Below are positions 8,973 through 19,200 of a DNA stretch of 64,000 nt, one piece after another; the stretch's first letter is position 1, and every line of letters starts with the position of its first letter. This stretch comes from Nocardioides sp. W7 (GTDB lineage Bacteria > Actinomycetota > Actinomycetes > Propionibacteriales > Nocardioidaceae): assembly GCF_022919075.1 (NCBI RefSeq), contig NZ_CP095078.1, forward strand, positions 3,906,001 through 3,970,000, given 5' to 3'. The notes under the pieces are model-generated. The model made no database searches. It was not told where the DNA came from and saw nothing but the letters and a program-made list of their open reading frames with translations. The position numbers were made by a program, and so were the translations under genes.

Positions 8973-11570
8973 ATGACCGATCAGTGGAACTTGGTGACGG
9001 CAAACTTGGCCGGCGTCGCAGACAACCGCGAGCGCCTTCGTGGGCCCTATCGGCGGCTAGTGGACGCATGGCTCTCGGATCTGCCCGGAGCCGATATCGC
9101 CGGCGATCTCTCCGCGCTCCTGGGGCAAATTCTCCGTCACCGCCGTGGGACTTCCGGTCATTCGAACCATTTCGTGGTCCTTCGACTAGACCAGCGGGAC
9201 GTTCCGGTTGAGGCTCTACGCAGGGCAAACCTAGAGGTCACCAAGTTCGGCTTGCACGAGCACAGGGTCAAACTCGGCCCAGACTGGGCACCCACCTGGC
9301 TCCTTGGCGACGCGCGCTGGATCGACTTGGCCAGCACGAGTCCGGACAATTTCGCGGGTCCGGCGGGGGTCGTGCCCACATCGGCACGCCACGACATGGC
9401 GGTGCCCGTCGACCCCGCTGTGGCCAACATTGCAGGCATTGATGCGTACCGTTCACGCAGTCAGGCCAGCGCCGTCCGTGCAGCCGCTCTCTCAGAGCCG
9501 GGTGGCACGCTCCACGTGGTGCTGCCGACCGGGACAGGCAAGTCCCTCGTAGGCATCGCTCCCGGACTCCTAGCCCGCAGGGGCGTGACAGTCGTCGTAG
9601 TCCCGACAGTTGCGCTCGCCCTCGACCAGGAGCGACAACTCCACAATCGCTTTCCCCACCAAGGACTCCCGAACGAACTGGCCTACTTCGGGGACCGGCC
9701 AACTGTCGAGAAGGACGCGATCAAGGAGCGTCTCCGCGGCGGCACCCAGAAGGTTCTCTTCGCATCGCCCGAGGCGCTCGTCACCAGCCTCGCCCAGCCC
9801 CTTCGGCACCTGGCCGCCCGTGGAGAATTGAGCCATGTCGTAATCGACGAGGCGCACCTCGTTCGCACGTGGGGATTGAGCTTCCGCCCGGAGTTCCAGG
9901 TAGTTGCGTCCCTGATCTCCGAACTGCGAGAGGTCGCCCGAGCACAAGAGGTCACCCCACCCCGTGTCGCTCTGCTGACTGCGACGCTGTCGCAGCAGGG
10001 TCTGTTGCTCAACGACGAGTTGTTCGCCGGATCCGGCACATCGCTGTTCGTTGGCTCGACGTTTCTGCGCACTGAGCTCCGATATTTGTTGGCGCCACCG
10101 GTCGCCAACGACGAACGCCTCGACCGAGTCGTTGAGGCGTTGCACCACCTCCCGCGGCCGGCCATCGTCTACACGACGAAGAAGGAGTCAGCCGAGGCGC
10201 TCGCGGCCCGGCTCAAGCAAGCCGGCTTCGGCAGAACGGCGGTCTTTCATGGTGATGTCCGAGCGGACGACCGGCTGACTATCCTTCGCGCCTGGTCTGG
10301 CGACAGCGGCCCGACCTCTGTCGATGTCGTCGTTGGGACCAGCGCGTTCGGACTGGGCGTCGACCAGAGCGATGTCCGCACAGTCGTTCATGTCTGTGTG
10401 CCCGCCTCGGTCGACCGCTTCTACCAGGAAGTCGGGCGCGGGGGCCGAGACGGCCACGCCGCCCTATCGGTATGGATGCCGAGCACGACCGATGCCCAAG
10501 AGGGCCGCAACATTGAGAACTCGACCGTCCTCGGCGACACAAAGAGCTGGGGGCGCTGGGAGGCCATGCGTACCGCCCGGGTCACTGACGATCCGTCCCG
10601 TCGCGAGCTTGTCCTGAACACGAGTACCGTCCCGCCGTGGCTCGACTACCCGTCGGACAGCAATCAACTCTGGAATCGCAACACGTTGGTCCTGTTGCAG
10701 CGTGCCGGAGTCCTCGACATCGTCGACACTCCCCCGCCGGCGCTGGAGCGCGCTGCTGACGAGACCGAGGCCGCCTGGACGACGCGCATGGACGTCGCGT
10801 GGTCCGAATATGTGCAGCATGCCACCGTGCGGATTCGCTCCGGAGTTGCGAATGTCGACGAAGCCACAGTCCTCAAGGCCATTGACAAGGTACGCAGGGC
10901 GATCCGGGATTCGGAGTCTGCTTCCCGAAACCGCATCGATCGTATGTTCAAACTGGAGGAATGCTGGGGCTCGATCCTGAGCGAGGAGTACGCCTATCAA
11001 GACGTCGGCCCGATGCATGCTCACCAGGTGGTCGCACCCGCCTGCTCGGGGTGCCCCGCCGCCGGGCACATTCATGAACCGTCATATCGAGCTGTGCGAC
11101 CTGTTGTGTCCGAGGCGTCCCTTCCCCACCTACATCGAGCGGTGAGTCCAACCCTGGAGGGGATGGCGAATGGCGGTCGGACCTTGGTGGTGACCTACCC
11201 CGAGGGAGATCTCCGAATCCATCTGTCCGAGCTCGTCACCAAAGCCGTAACGCACGGGATCCGGGGCATCCTCGCGTCTGCCAGCATGGCTGGCCTACCC
11301 GCCGTTGCCAATGGTGGCCGCTCGGCATCTGAGGGGCTTGTCGCCATCGATCCGATCGTGACAGGTCCCCCCGGACAGTTCGCGGTCCCTACGTTGGTTC
11401 TTCTGGACCCAACCGATCCACCCCGGCTGACGTGGCTCGCTGGTGAGGTCGGAGCCCTCAGGATCGTCGTCCTACCCGAGGGCGCCTCGGATCCGCAGTA
11501 TCCGGACCAGAGCGTCAAGAGCATCCGCGTCCCGCATTGGTCGCTTTCGTACTTTCTCAGGAGCTTGTGA
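8973..11570 (+). CDS. dpdF: DpdF, RecQ-like DNA helicase
   Basis: An 865-residue SF2 helicase of RecQ type. Motifs: TGTGKS (186-191), DEAH (292-295), LLTATLS near 334-340 and QEVGRGGRDG (485-494). The last is typical of RecQ-like enzymes that walk 3' to 5' on DNA. A CSGC pair (C691, C694) sits where RecQ proteins carry a zinc-binding element. The C-terminal quarter after about 715 is unique to this family as far as I can tell. It starts 1 base after the dpdE stop and its TGA shares a base with the dpdG ATG. Confidence 0.9.
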   Translation: MTDQWNLVTANLAGVADNRERLRGPYRRLVDAWLSDLPGADIAGDLSALLGQILRHRRGTSGHSNHFVVLRLDQRDVPVEALRRANLEVTKFGLHEHRVKLGPDWAPTWLLGDARWIDLASTSPDNFAGPAGVVPTSARHDMAVPVDPAVANIAGIDAYRSRSQASAVRAAALSEPGGTLHVVLPTGTGKSLVGIAPGLLARRGVTVVVVPTVALALDQERQLHNRFPHQGLPNELAYFGDRPTVEKDAIKERLRGGTQKVLFASPEALVTSLAQPLRHLAARGELSHVVIDEAHLVRTWGLSFRPEFQVVASLISELREVARAQEVTPPRVALLTATLSQQGLLLNDELFAGSGTSLFVGSTFLRTELRYLLAPPVANDERLDRVVEALHHLPRPAIVYTTKKESAEALAARLKQAGFGRTAVFHGDVRADDRLTILRAWSGDSGPTSVDVVVGTSAFGLGVDQSDVRTVVHVCVPASVDRFYQEVGRGGRDGHAALSVWMPSTTDAQEGRNIENSTVLGDTKSWGRWEAMRTARVTDDPSRRELVLNTSTVPPWLDYPSDSNQLWNRNTLVLLQRAGVLDIVDTPPPALERAADETEAAWTTRMDVAWSEYVQHATVRIRSGVANVDEATVLKAIDKVRRAIRDSESASRNRIDRMFKLEECWGSILSEEYAYQDVGPMHAHQVVAPACSGCPAAGHIHEPSYRAVRPVVSEASLPHLHRAVSPTLEGMANGGRTLVVTYPEGDLRIHLSELVTKAVTHGIRGILASASMAGLPAVANGGRSASEGLVAIDPIVTGPPGQFAVPTLVLLDPTDPPRLTWLAGEVGALRIVVLPEGASDPQYPDQSVKSIRVPHWSLSYFLRSL

Positions 11571-12490
11571 TGGCAGTACTGAATCCGCCGCGGACTCTGC
11601 CGGGCCTCGGCCGGGCGATCGTGAACCATCTGCTTGACGCTCGCCGCTCCGCCACCGAGGAAGACCTTGTTGCCGCGTTCAAACCGGATGGCCTGAACGC
11701 AGACTCGACTGCCGCCGACGGTGTCAAGAACACGATCTCGTCGATGCGCGCAATCGATGTACTGGTGACGAACAGCGACGGCACGCTCGGTCTCGGCGAG
11801 AATGTCCCCGCTCCAAAGACGCCGTTCACCAGGGATCAATTTCGCCGAGTGCTTCAGGGACGAGTATTCGATCTGAGCCGCGACGGTGACGTTTGGGTCA
11901 CCCAACCCGGCGACGCCCACACAAGTGGCGCCCGCGATCTGAATCGCGCTTTGGCTTGGGTGATGGCTCAGGACGCCTTGGGACAGCCACTGTCCTGGAC
12001 GGACAACCTGCAGAAGATGCAGGCCGAGCAGTTCCAAACCAACGATCAGCAGGCTTGGGCCATCACGAACGACACCCGGTGGAACGCTGCCTCCCGGTGG
12101 CTGCCAACTCTCGGTCTTGCCACGCAATCAGTCATAAGGGATCAGTCCGGCCTGGTGCCACTCCCTGTCACTGCCGTGGACGACGCCTTGGCGAGTCTCC
12201 CGGACGAGCGCATCGCCATCCACGACCTGTTGACGCGGATCGGACAAGCCGTGCCGGTCCTACACGGTGGCACTATGCGCGCTGGACTTGTGTCTGTACT
12301 GGGGATCGATCCAGACCCTGGCATCGCCGCTGAGTGCGCGGACAGTTCCATCGGACAGGCATTGCGCATTCTCGAGGAACGGGGACGAGTGAAGTTCGAA
12401 ACACTGCCGGATGCACACGGCATCCGCCTGTCTCGGTTCGATGCCACGCGCCGAACGCACGCCATCGTGAAGGCCGGAGGTAAGAAATGA
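11570..12490 (+). CDS. dpdG: DpdG, accessory protein of the Dpd system
   Basis: A 306-residue protein. I assign it to DpdG from its place between the RecQ-like helicase and the AAA ATPase, its size, and helical character without catalytic motifs. An N-terminal stretch (about 8-55) with an alternating helix pattern could be a winged helix, and a similar one may lie near 200-275. ATG 11570 is preceded by AGGAG and shares a base with the dpdF stop (TGATG). The function of DpdG is not established; it is counted in the restriction group. Confidence 0.75.
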   Translation: MAVLNPPRTLPGLGRAIVNHLLDARRSATEEDLVAAFKPDGLNADSTAADGVKNTISSMRAIDVLVTNSDGTLGLGENVPAPKTPFTRDQFRRVLQGRVFDLSRDGDVWVTQPGDAHTSGARDLNRALAWVMAQDALGQPLSWTDNLQKMQAEQFQTNDQQAWAITNDTRWNAASRWLPTLGLATQSVIRDQSGLVPLPVTAVDDALASLPDERIAIHDLLTRIGQAVPVLHGGTMRAGLVSVLGIDPDPGIAAECADSSIGQALRILEERGRVKFETLPDAHGIRLSRFDATRRTHAIVKAGGKK

Positions 12491-15400
12491 GTTGGCGCGG
12501 CGCGCTTCCAGCTGCTTGCTGGAACGCAAGTGAGGCTTCGTCCATCATTCCCGTCGAAGCGGAGAGCACCTCCGACGGCGTGTTCCTGGCCACCCACAGC
12601 ACGATCCCGATCACACAGCGTGATCAGGTCGACAGCGCCCGAGGGGGCGCCGTCGTCGACGAACACGCGTTGCTCCGCGCGGTCCAGGATCAGCCCGCCG
12701 ATCAGCCCATCATCCCCATCCTCGGCAAGTCCGGTACGGGCAAGTCCCATCTCGTGCGCTGGCTGCGCGCTCACCTTGAGACGAAGGACTCGACTCGCCT
12801 GATCTTCGTCCCAAAGCACCGGATGTCCCTGCGCGGCATCCTCGAACTGATCCTTGAGCACGCGACCGGAGATCGGGCCGACGAACTCCGAGCCAAGGTC
12901 GCAACCGCCGTAGACGCCGCCGCCGACGAGAAGACGGCGCAGTTGAAACTGCGCAACGCGCTAGCGGTGAACATCGAGACCCGCGGGAACCGATCCGACG
13001 GTTCTGCGGAGGAGATCGAACTCCGCACCTACCTAGCTTCAGCGGGGGGCCTTCCTGCACTGTTTGGCGACGATGTCTTCCGAAGCCGACTCCTCGACCA
13101 GAACGGTCCAATCGCCCGTCTCGTGCGAGAGAAGGTGTCCGGCAAGGCCGACGAGGACAAGGAGGACGCGTTCGGCTTCAGTGCCGACGATCTGAACCTC
13201 TCGGTTGACGACGTGAACCGAGCCGGGCAGGCCGCCCGTGAGGTCGCCGGCGCCCTAACAAGTGAACCCATCTTCCGCGAACTCGCTGCGAGGATGATCA
13301 ACGAGCAACTCGGTCCGTCGGTGAGCGAGGTTTTCGGCATTGGCGGCGACGACCTCAAGCAGATCCTGACCGACGTCCGAGTTGAGATGGATAAGCAGGG
13401 ACTCGAACTGCTGGTGCTCATCGAAGACTTCTCGATCTTTCAAGGCATCCAAGGGGGCTTGATTGACGCCATCACCCTCATCTCGACCGAGACACAGAAA
13501 CTCTGTCCGATGCGCGTCGTCATGGCGGTGACGACCGGCTACTTCGTCAATCAGATGCCGGAAACGGTCTACACCCGCACATACCGAGTCTTTGACCTCG
13601 ATCTCCCCGACGGGATCGCTGCCTCGTTCACGCCGGCTAGGTTCGTCAGTCGCTACCTCAATGCGGTCCGTGTTGGAGCGGCGGATCTGGATGCCGCACA
13701 CGCGAGCGATGGCGAACTGCCCAACGCCTGCGAACAGTGCCCAGTCAGCGCCGCCTGCCATGCCTCCTTCGGTGAGGCCGACGGCTATGGACTCTTCCCG
13801 TTCAACACGGCCTCTCTCGACCGGGCCATCCAGAGCCAGTCCTCCGACGGCAGCTTCGTAGCTCGTAATGTGCTGACCCGCGTCCTTCGCCCGGTCCTAC
13901 ATCGCGATCAGGAAGAGATCAACAACGGGCGGTTCCCGAGTGACGGGTTCGCGAGCGAGTTCAGAACCGGCGCCGATGACCGCCTGGCCAACATCGAGGA
14001 CCAGGTCAAACTGCAGGCGCCTGGGGACGACGAACTAACCCAGCGACGCGTCCGAATGGTGAGGTTCTGGGGTACGGGCTCTGGAGCAGAGAATCTCGCT
14101 CCGACAATCCATGCAGCCTTCAGCGTTCCGCCGGTTGACGGCCTCACCGAGGTGACGCCCGATCCGCGGGTACCGACACCTGGCCCTACTCCTGCACCAG
14201 GCGCTGCACCTACACCTACACCGCAGCCCACCGCCGTTGAGCCGACGCTCGTGAAGGCCGTAGATCGCTGGCTCGCCACCCAGGAGATCCTGCAGAGGGA
14301 TCGCAACGACCTCCGCAACATCATCTTCAACGCCGTCCGCGCGCGACTGGGCTTCGAGGACGGCTTCGGCGGTGACAGCCTCTGGGGCAACGACAAGGCG
14401 CTCGCTCCTGGATTTGAGGCCACCTCAGTGGAGTTCAACCAAGCGAAACTCGCCACGGCTGTACTGCCAATGGACCGGTCGAACGCTGTCGACATGCGAG
14501 CGCTTCGAGCCCTAGCTTGGGCACACCACAAGGGTTCCTGGGCAGACGTTCCGGACGGCGAGATGTTGCAGCGACTCACGGAGACCAGGGTCGAGCACTG
14601 GGTGAGCATGGTCGGCGCGGCGCTGCTCCCGCCCGAGCGCCCGGACGAAGATTTCGAACTGATTCGACTGGTAGAGACCCTTCTGGCCATCTCACAAGCG
14701 CTCGGAATCGCCGACGCCTTCAAGTCGGACGCCGCCAGCAAAGTCCGAGCCCTCTTCGCCGCGGTCCCCCCTCGGCCCGAGCCCGATCCGAGAACCGCCC
14801 TGCGAGCCCTGCACAACCTCCTCATGAACGGCGCTGGCGCTGGGAGCAACATGACCAGAGTCGGCCGCGGTCAACTGCAGCAACGTTTGCTGCGACACGC
14901 CTCCTACAGCCAAGGCGCCGGTAAGCCTCTTGCGCTCGACCTCAGCAAGGTAACCAAGGCTGTCCGGAGCAGCCCGACTGGGGTTTCCTGGCCAAAATCT
15001 ACGCCCGAACTCATCAAGGCCTCTGTGTCGACTGTCGAAGCCCGTCTAGCGTCGTTCGACGCGTTGCACCAGGAAGCGGTGAACCTAGTTCCTGATCTGT
15101 CCGACCTCGGCGGCGACCTCCCCGTCGTAGCCGCGGAACTGCTCGCACTGGTCAACGAGCGTGGCGCCGCCGGGGGGCTTCCGGGCGGAATCAACCCCGC
15201 TGATCTGCAGGCAGCAGCCAGGGCAGTGAAGCCCGGCGACCAGCGCAAGGTTGAGACAGTGTTCGCAGAACTGAACCGGTGGGATCAACTGTCCACGGAA
15301 GAGCGATACCAGGTTCTCAACGGCGACTGGGACGAGCCTGCTCGCCGCGTGAACGTATGGCTGAAACTGGCAACGCAGGCAGTCCGATTTCTCGAGAACA

Positions 15401-15540
15401 GCCTTGGGAACGGCGCCGCGTCGGACGTGCAACGTGAATACGCTGAGGCTCGTGATCAACTGATCGACGAACTCACAGCCATGGCCGACACGATCGCGGG
15501 CGCCGCCGCACCCGAGTCCGAACCTGAGGAAACCGCATGA
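12487..15540 (+). CDS. dpdH: DpdH, P-loop ATPase of the Dpd system
   Basis: A 1017-residue P-loop ATPase. Walker A is GKSGTGKS (80-87) and Walker B is LLVLIEDF (308-315). A likely zinc knuckle follows: C415, C418, C424, H425. A proline/threonine-rich linker (about 555-580) separates the ATPase half from a helical C-terminal half. The layout fits a large STAND- or ORC-like switch ATPase. In dpd clusters DpdH belongs to the restriction genes. It overlaps dpdG and dpdI by 4 bases each. Confidence 0.85.
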   Translation: MSWRGALPAACWNASEASSIIPVEAESTSDGVFLATHSTIPITQRDQVDSARGGAVVDEHALLRAVQDQPADQPIIPILGKSGTGKSHLVRWLRAHLETKDSTRLIFVPKHRMSLRGILELILEHATGDRADELRAKVATAVDAAADEKTAQLKLRNALAVNIETRGNRSDGSAEEIELRTYLASAGGLPALFGDDVFRSRLLDQNGPIARLVREKVSGKADEDKEDAFGFSADDLNLSVDDVNRAGQAAREVAGALTSEPIFRELAARMINEQLGPSVSEVFGIGGDDLKQILTDVRVEMDKQGLELLVLIEDFSIFQGIQGGLIDAITLISTETQKLCPMRVVMAVTTGYFVNQMPETVYTRTYRVFDLDLPDGIAASFTPARFVSRYLNAVRVGAADLDAAHASDGELPNACEQCPVSAACHASFGEADGYGLFPFNTASLDRAIQSQSSDGSFVARNVLTRVLRPVLHRDQEEINNGRFPSDGFASEFRTGADDRLANIEDQVKLQAPGDDELTQRRVRMVRFWGTGSGAENLAPTIHAAFSVPPVDGLTEVTPDPRVPTPGPTPAPGAAPTPTPQPTAVEPTLVKAVDRWLATQEILQRDRNDLRNIIFNAVRARLGFEDGFGGDSLWGNDKALAPGFEATSVEFNQAKLATAVLPMDRSNAVDMRALRALAWAHHKGSWADVPDGEMLQRLTETRVEHWVSMVGAALLPPERPDEDFELIRLVETLLAISQALGIADAFKSDAASKVRALFAAVPPRPEPDPRTALRALHNLLMNGAGAGSNMTRVGRGQLQQRLLRHASYSQGAGKPLALDLSKVTKAVRSSPTGVSWPKSTPELIKASVSTVEARLASFDALHQEAVNLVPDLSDLGGDLPVVAAELLALVNERGAAGGLPGGINPADLQAAARAVKPGDQRKVETVFAELNRWDQLSTEERYQVLNGDWDEPARRVNVWLKLATQAVRFLENSLGNGAASDVQREYAEARDQLIDELTAMADTIAGAAAPESEPEETA

Positions 15541-16247
15541 CTCTGCGCAGCACCATCCAGGACCTGCGCGCACGCGCCGACGTCGCCAACGACGAGCATC
15601 AGGTCAAGGTCCGCACCGGACAGTTCGCGGACTTGAGCGCTCGCTTGGGTCCGCCCTTGGCGGAGTTGCCGGCGCTATACATCGGTCTCGCGGAGGTTGA
15701 GAAGCTCGATGTGGAGATGCCGCCTGGCCGCGACCAGGACGCGTCTCAGGTGGTCGATAGCCTCCGCGCACTGGCGAGCGATCTTCCCACGGTGGGGGTC
15801 GAGCAGTCGCTCGACCTCGCCAAGGCACGCGTCCGCTCCGCCGAGAAGTACGTCGGCGAGTTACGCGGTCTCGTCATAGGCGCGTGGCAGGCTCACGTGA
15901 GCCAACCCCCGCCGGCCATCAACTCTGACCTCGTGGACGCCCTGGCGGAAGGTGGCGTTGACGTCGAGGAAATTCGAGACGCGCTCGAGACCGCGCGAGG
16001 TCGCCTGCTGGCAATTGGCAGCAGACTGATCCCGGACCAAGGGGCCGTCGAGAGGTTCCGTGACGCAAGGGAGGCCATCCACCGCTGCGGCCAGCAACTC
16101 GGCGAGGTTGTAGACGCGGACGTTGCCGAGGGAATCGTTGGAGCCCAAGAGTTGTCCGGCATGCCTTTGGCATGGTTCACATCCGAGCGTATGGAGAAGC
16201 TAGCTGCGCTAGGCATCATTGACAGGTTCCAGGTGCGGCTGCGATGA
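15537..16247 (+). CDS. dpdI: DpdI, small helical protein of the Dpd system
   Basis: A 236-residue, almost wholly helical protein with long charged amphipathic stretches (about 75-120 and 140-190), suggesting coiled coil. It has no catalytic motif. It is assigned by position: dpdI normally follows dpdH, and this gene overlaps dpdH and dpdJ by 4 bases. It may be a structural partner of the DpdH ATPase; that is inference. Confidence 0.72.
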   Translation: MTLRSTIQDLRARADVANDEHQVKVRTGQFADLSARLGPPLAELPALYIGLAEVEKLDVEMPPGRDQDASQVVDSLRALASDLPTVGVEQSLDLAKARVRSAEKYVGELRGLVIGAWQAHVSQPPPAINSDLVDALAEGGVDVEEIRDALETARGRLLAIGSRLIPDQGAVERFRDAREAIHRCGQQLGEVVDADVAEGIVGAQELSGMPLAWFTSERMEKLAALGIIDRFQVRLR

Positions 16248-19200
16248 ACCCAGCTCTCCTGACGAGGATTCTCGACCGACTGGAGTCCCTCGAGGATCCG
16301 CTCCTGTGCTGGGGCGTCGTCGACGGTGGCTTCAGCACGGATGAACTTCGCCAAATCATCGACGCCGAAGTCGTCAGCAGCCAGGAGTGGGACCTGAGCG
16401 CCGACGACGTCATCGAGGCGATGACCACGCGCGCGCTGCTAGTGCACGACTCCAGCGCGTCGCCTGCCAGCTGGCGTACTCGCAACGGCGAAACCATCCG
16501 CCTGGTGGCACGGCTTCGACAGAGCTTCCCCGGCCAAACGTGGCAGTCCGGAACCACCCTGATCTCCGACTTCCGGTACGCGCGGCGTCCCCGTTTCTAC
16601 CCCAAGCGCGATCACGCTTGGGCCTCTGCTCTCGATGGGGTCGCCGGCCCCGTCGACGCCTATCGCGGGGTCCTTGATGTCATGACCCAACGCGACGGCA
16701 AGCACGACCGCCTGGGTGGATTCCAAGTCCGCGCCACGAGGCACATCTTGACTGCGTTACAGAGTCAGACCACAACGGCCACGGTAGTGGGTGCGGGTAC
16801 TGGAAGCGGAAAGACGAACGCGTTCTATCTCCCCGCGTTCAGCTATCTGGCTGGTGTCAACGACCCCTCCGCGTGGACTCGCGCACTGGCCGTCTATCCC
16901 CGGACCGAACTACTGAAGGACCAACTGGACACGGCATTCGCCCATGCCTGCCGACTCGACGATCTGTGGAAGCGATCCAATGGACGATCGATGACGATCG
17001 GCGCCCTCTATGGCAGCACGCCCACCAATGCGAGAAACGTAAGGCTTCCCTATCGGGGTTGGGGAAAGCGCCCACACGGCATGGCTTCCCCCCAGATGCG
17101 TTGCCCCGGTGATGGCTTCGTCCAGTGCGGAGGCGAACTCGTCTGGCCGAACGAAGATATCGATGCCGGAGTCGAACGCCTGGTGTGCGCGACCTGCCGG
17201 CGCTCATTCGAACAGGACCAGGTCGTTCTAACCCGCCAAACCATGCAGAGTTCCCCTCCCGATCTGCTGTTCGTGACGACGGAGATGCTCAATCGCGGTC
17301 TCTCCGATCTGAACCTCACACGGCTATTGGGCATCGATGCACCGGTAGGCAAGAAGCCTCGGATGATGCTCCTCGACGAAATCCACACCTACGACGGAAC
17401 CAACGGCGCACAAGCCGCGATGGTGCTCCGCCGGTGGCACCACAGCATTCAAGCTCCGATCACGTTCGTCGGACTGTCCGCGACGTTGTCCAACCCGATT
17501 CGTCACATGGCCGACCTGACTGGAGTCGAAGACGAACTGGTCACCAGCATCACGCCCGAACCCGAAGAGTTGGAGTACGAAGGCGCGGAGTACTTGCTCG
17601 CACTCCGCAGCGACCCCACCAGTGGCGCGTCTGTGCTGTCCACCACCATCCAAACTTCAATGCTGCTTCCACGAGCACAGGATGAGCCGGCGAGTCGGAT
17701 CTCGTCCGGTGTCTACGGAACGAAGGCCTTCGTCTTCACCGATGACCTCGACGTCACTAACCGGTTGTTCTCATACCTTCTCGACGCCGAGGGGCAGCGG
17801 TACACCTTCGGAAAATCCAAGTCGTTCAAGCCTCCTCTAGCGTCGTTGCGCGCCAACGCCAACGGCGGCGATGTCACACAACAGCGTCGCGCCGGCCAAC
17901 TCTGGGATTTACCGACCGCGATCGGCCACAAGTTCGCGACGATCGGCGAGGGCCTACGCGTGAGCCGAACCACCTCGCAGGACTCAGGCGTTGCTGCCGA
18001 CAGTCAGTTGATTGTTGCGACAGCCTCGCTGGAGGTCGGCTTCGACGACCCTGACGTCGGGGTAGTCATCCAGCACAAGGCACCTCGCGGAGTGGCTGCC
18101 TTCCTGCAGCGTAAGGGTCGAGCGGGACGCAAACGCAACATGCGGCCGTACACAGCAGTTGTACTGTCCGACTACGGCCGCGACCGCGCGACATACGAGG
18201 CCTGGGACAGTCTGTTCGACCCGGTGCTGCCCGACCTAGTGCTGCCAATCCGCAACCGAGCCGTCCTACGCATGCAAGCCACCATCGCGATGATCGATTG
18301 GCTCACAGGCCAACTTAGGCAGCAGAACATCCCACGAACGACAATCGGGTGGACGGCCCTTGGCCAGAAGCCGGCCGACAGCTTCGCTAAGCGGGGCCGC
18401 GAGACGCAACTCAACGCCGTTGAGATCTTGAACGACGCACTCCGCGATCCGGACCGGCAGCGAAGCCTGCGCACCTGGGTCCAAAACGCTCTCGGCCTGT
18501 CCGATTCGGAAGCCAACGAGGTCCTGTGGCATCCGCCGAGGCCGCTGCTACTCCAAGCGGTCCCGACGTTGCGTCGCCGCCTCCTCCACAACTGGGGCGT
18601 GGCAGATTCCGATGAGGTTCACGAACTTCGCGATCTCATGGGCGGCAATCCGCTGCCCGACTTCTTCCCGATGAACCTCTTCAGCGAACTGGCGCTGCCG
18701 GAGACCTTCGTCAGCATTCCGCCCCAGTCGGATCGGGAGACCGAACCTGAACTCCAGGCGATGGGTCTTGGTCAGATGCTCCGGGAGTATGCACCGGGTC
18801 GCGTTTCACGCCGATTCGCAACTCGGAATCTCGAGCACCGCCATTGGATTCCCGTTCCGATCGGCGTCGCTGACCCGGTGCTTGAACTCACCACGGTCCT
18901 GCCTCTGTTCGGGGTCGAGGACCCATGCACCATCGACATCGACGGAACCCCGACAACGACCACAGTGGTTCGCCCCGATCAGGTTCGAGTCGAACTGCCT
19001 CCCGATGCCGTGAAGGACTCGTCAAACGCAACGATGCAATGGCGATCGCAGTTCATCGAAACGGGGACCGGCCTGATCATCCGCGTGCCGACGGCCGACC
19101 CAGTAGGGCGCCTGATCAAGGACGCCCGCTTTTTCTTGCACGCTCAGAACGCTCACGTGAACGTCCATCGCGCCGCTGTGAGCGCCGATGCCACCCTGAA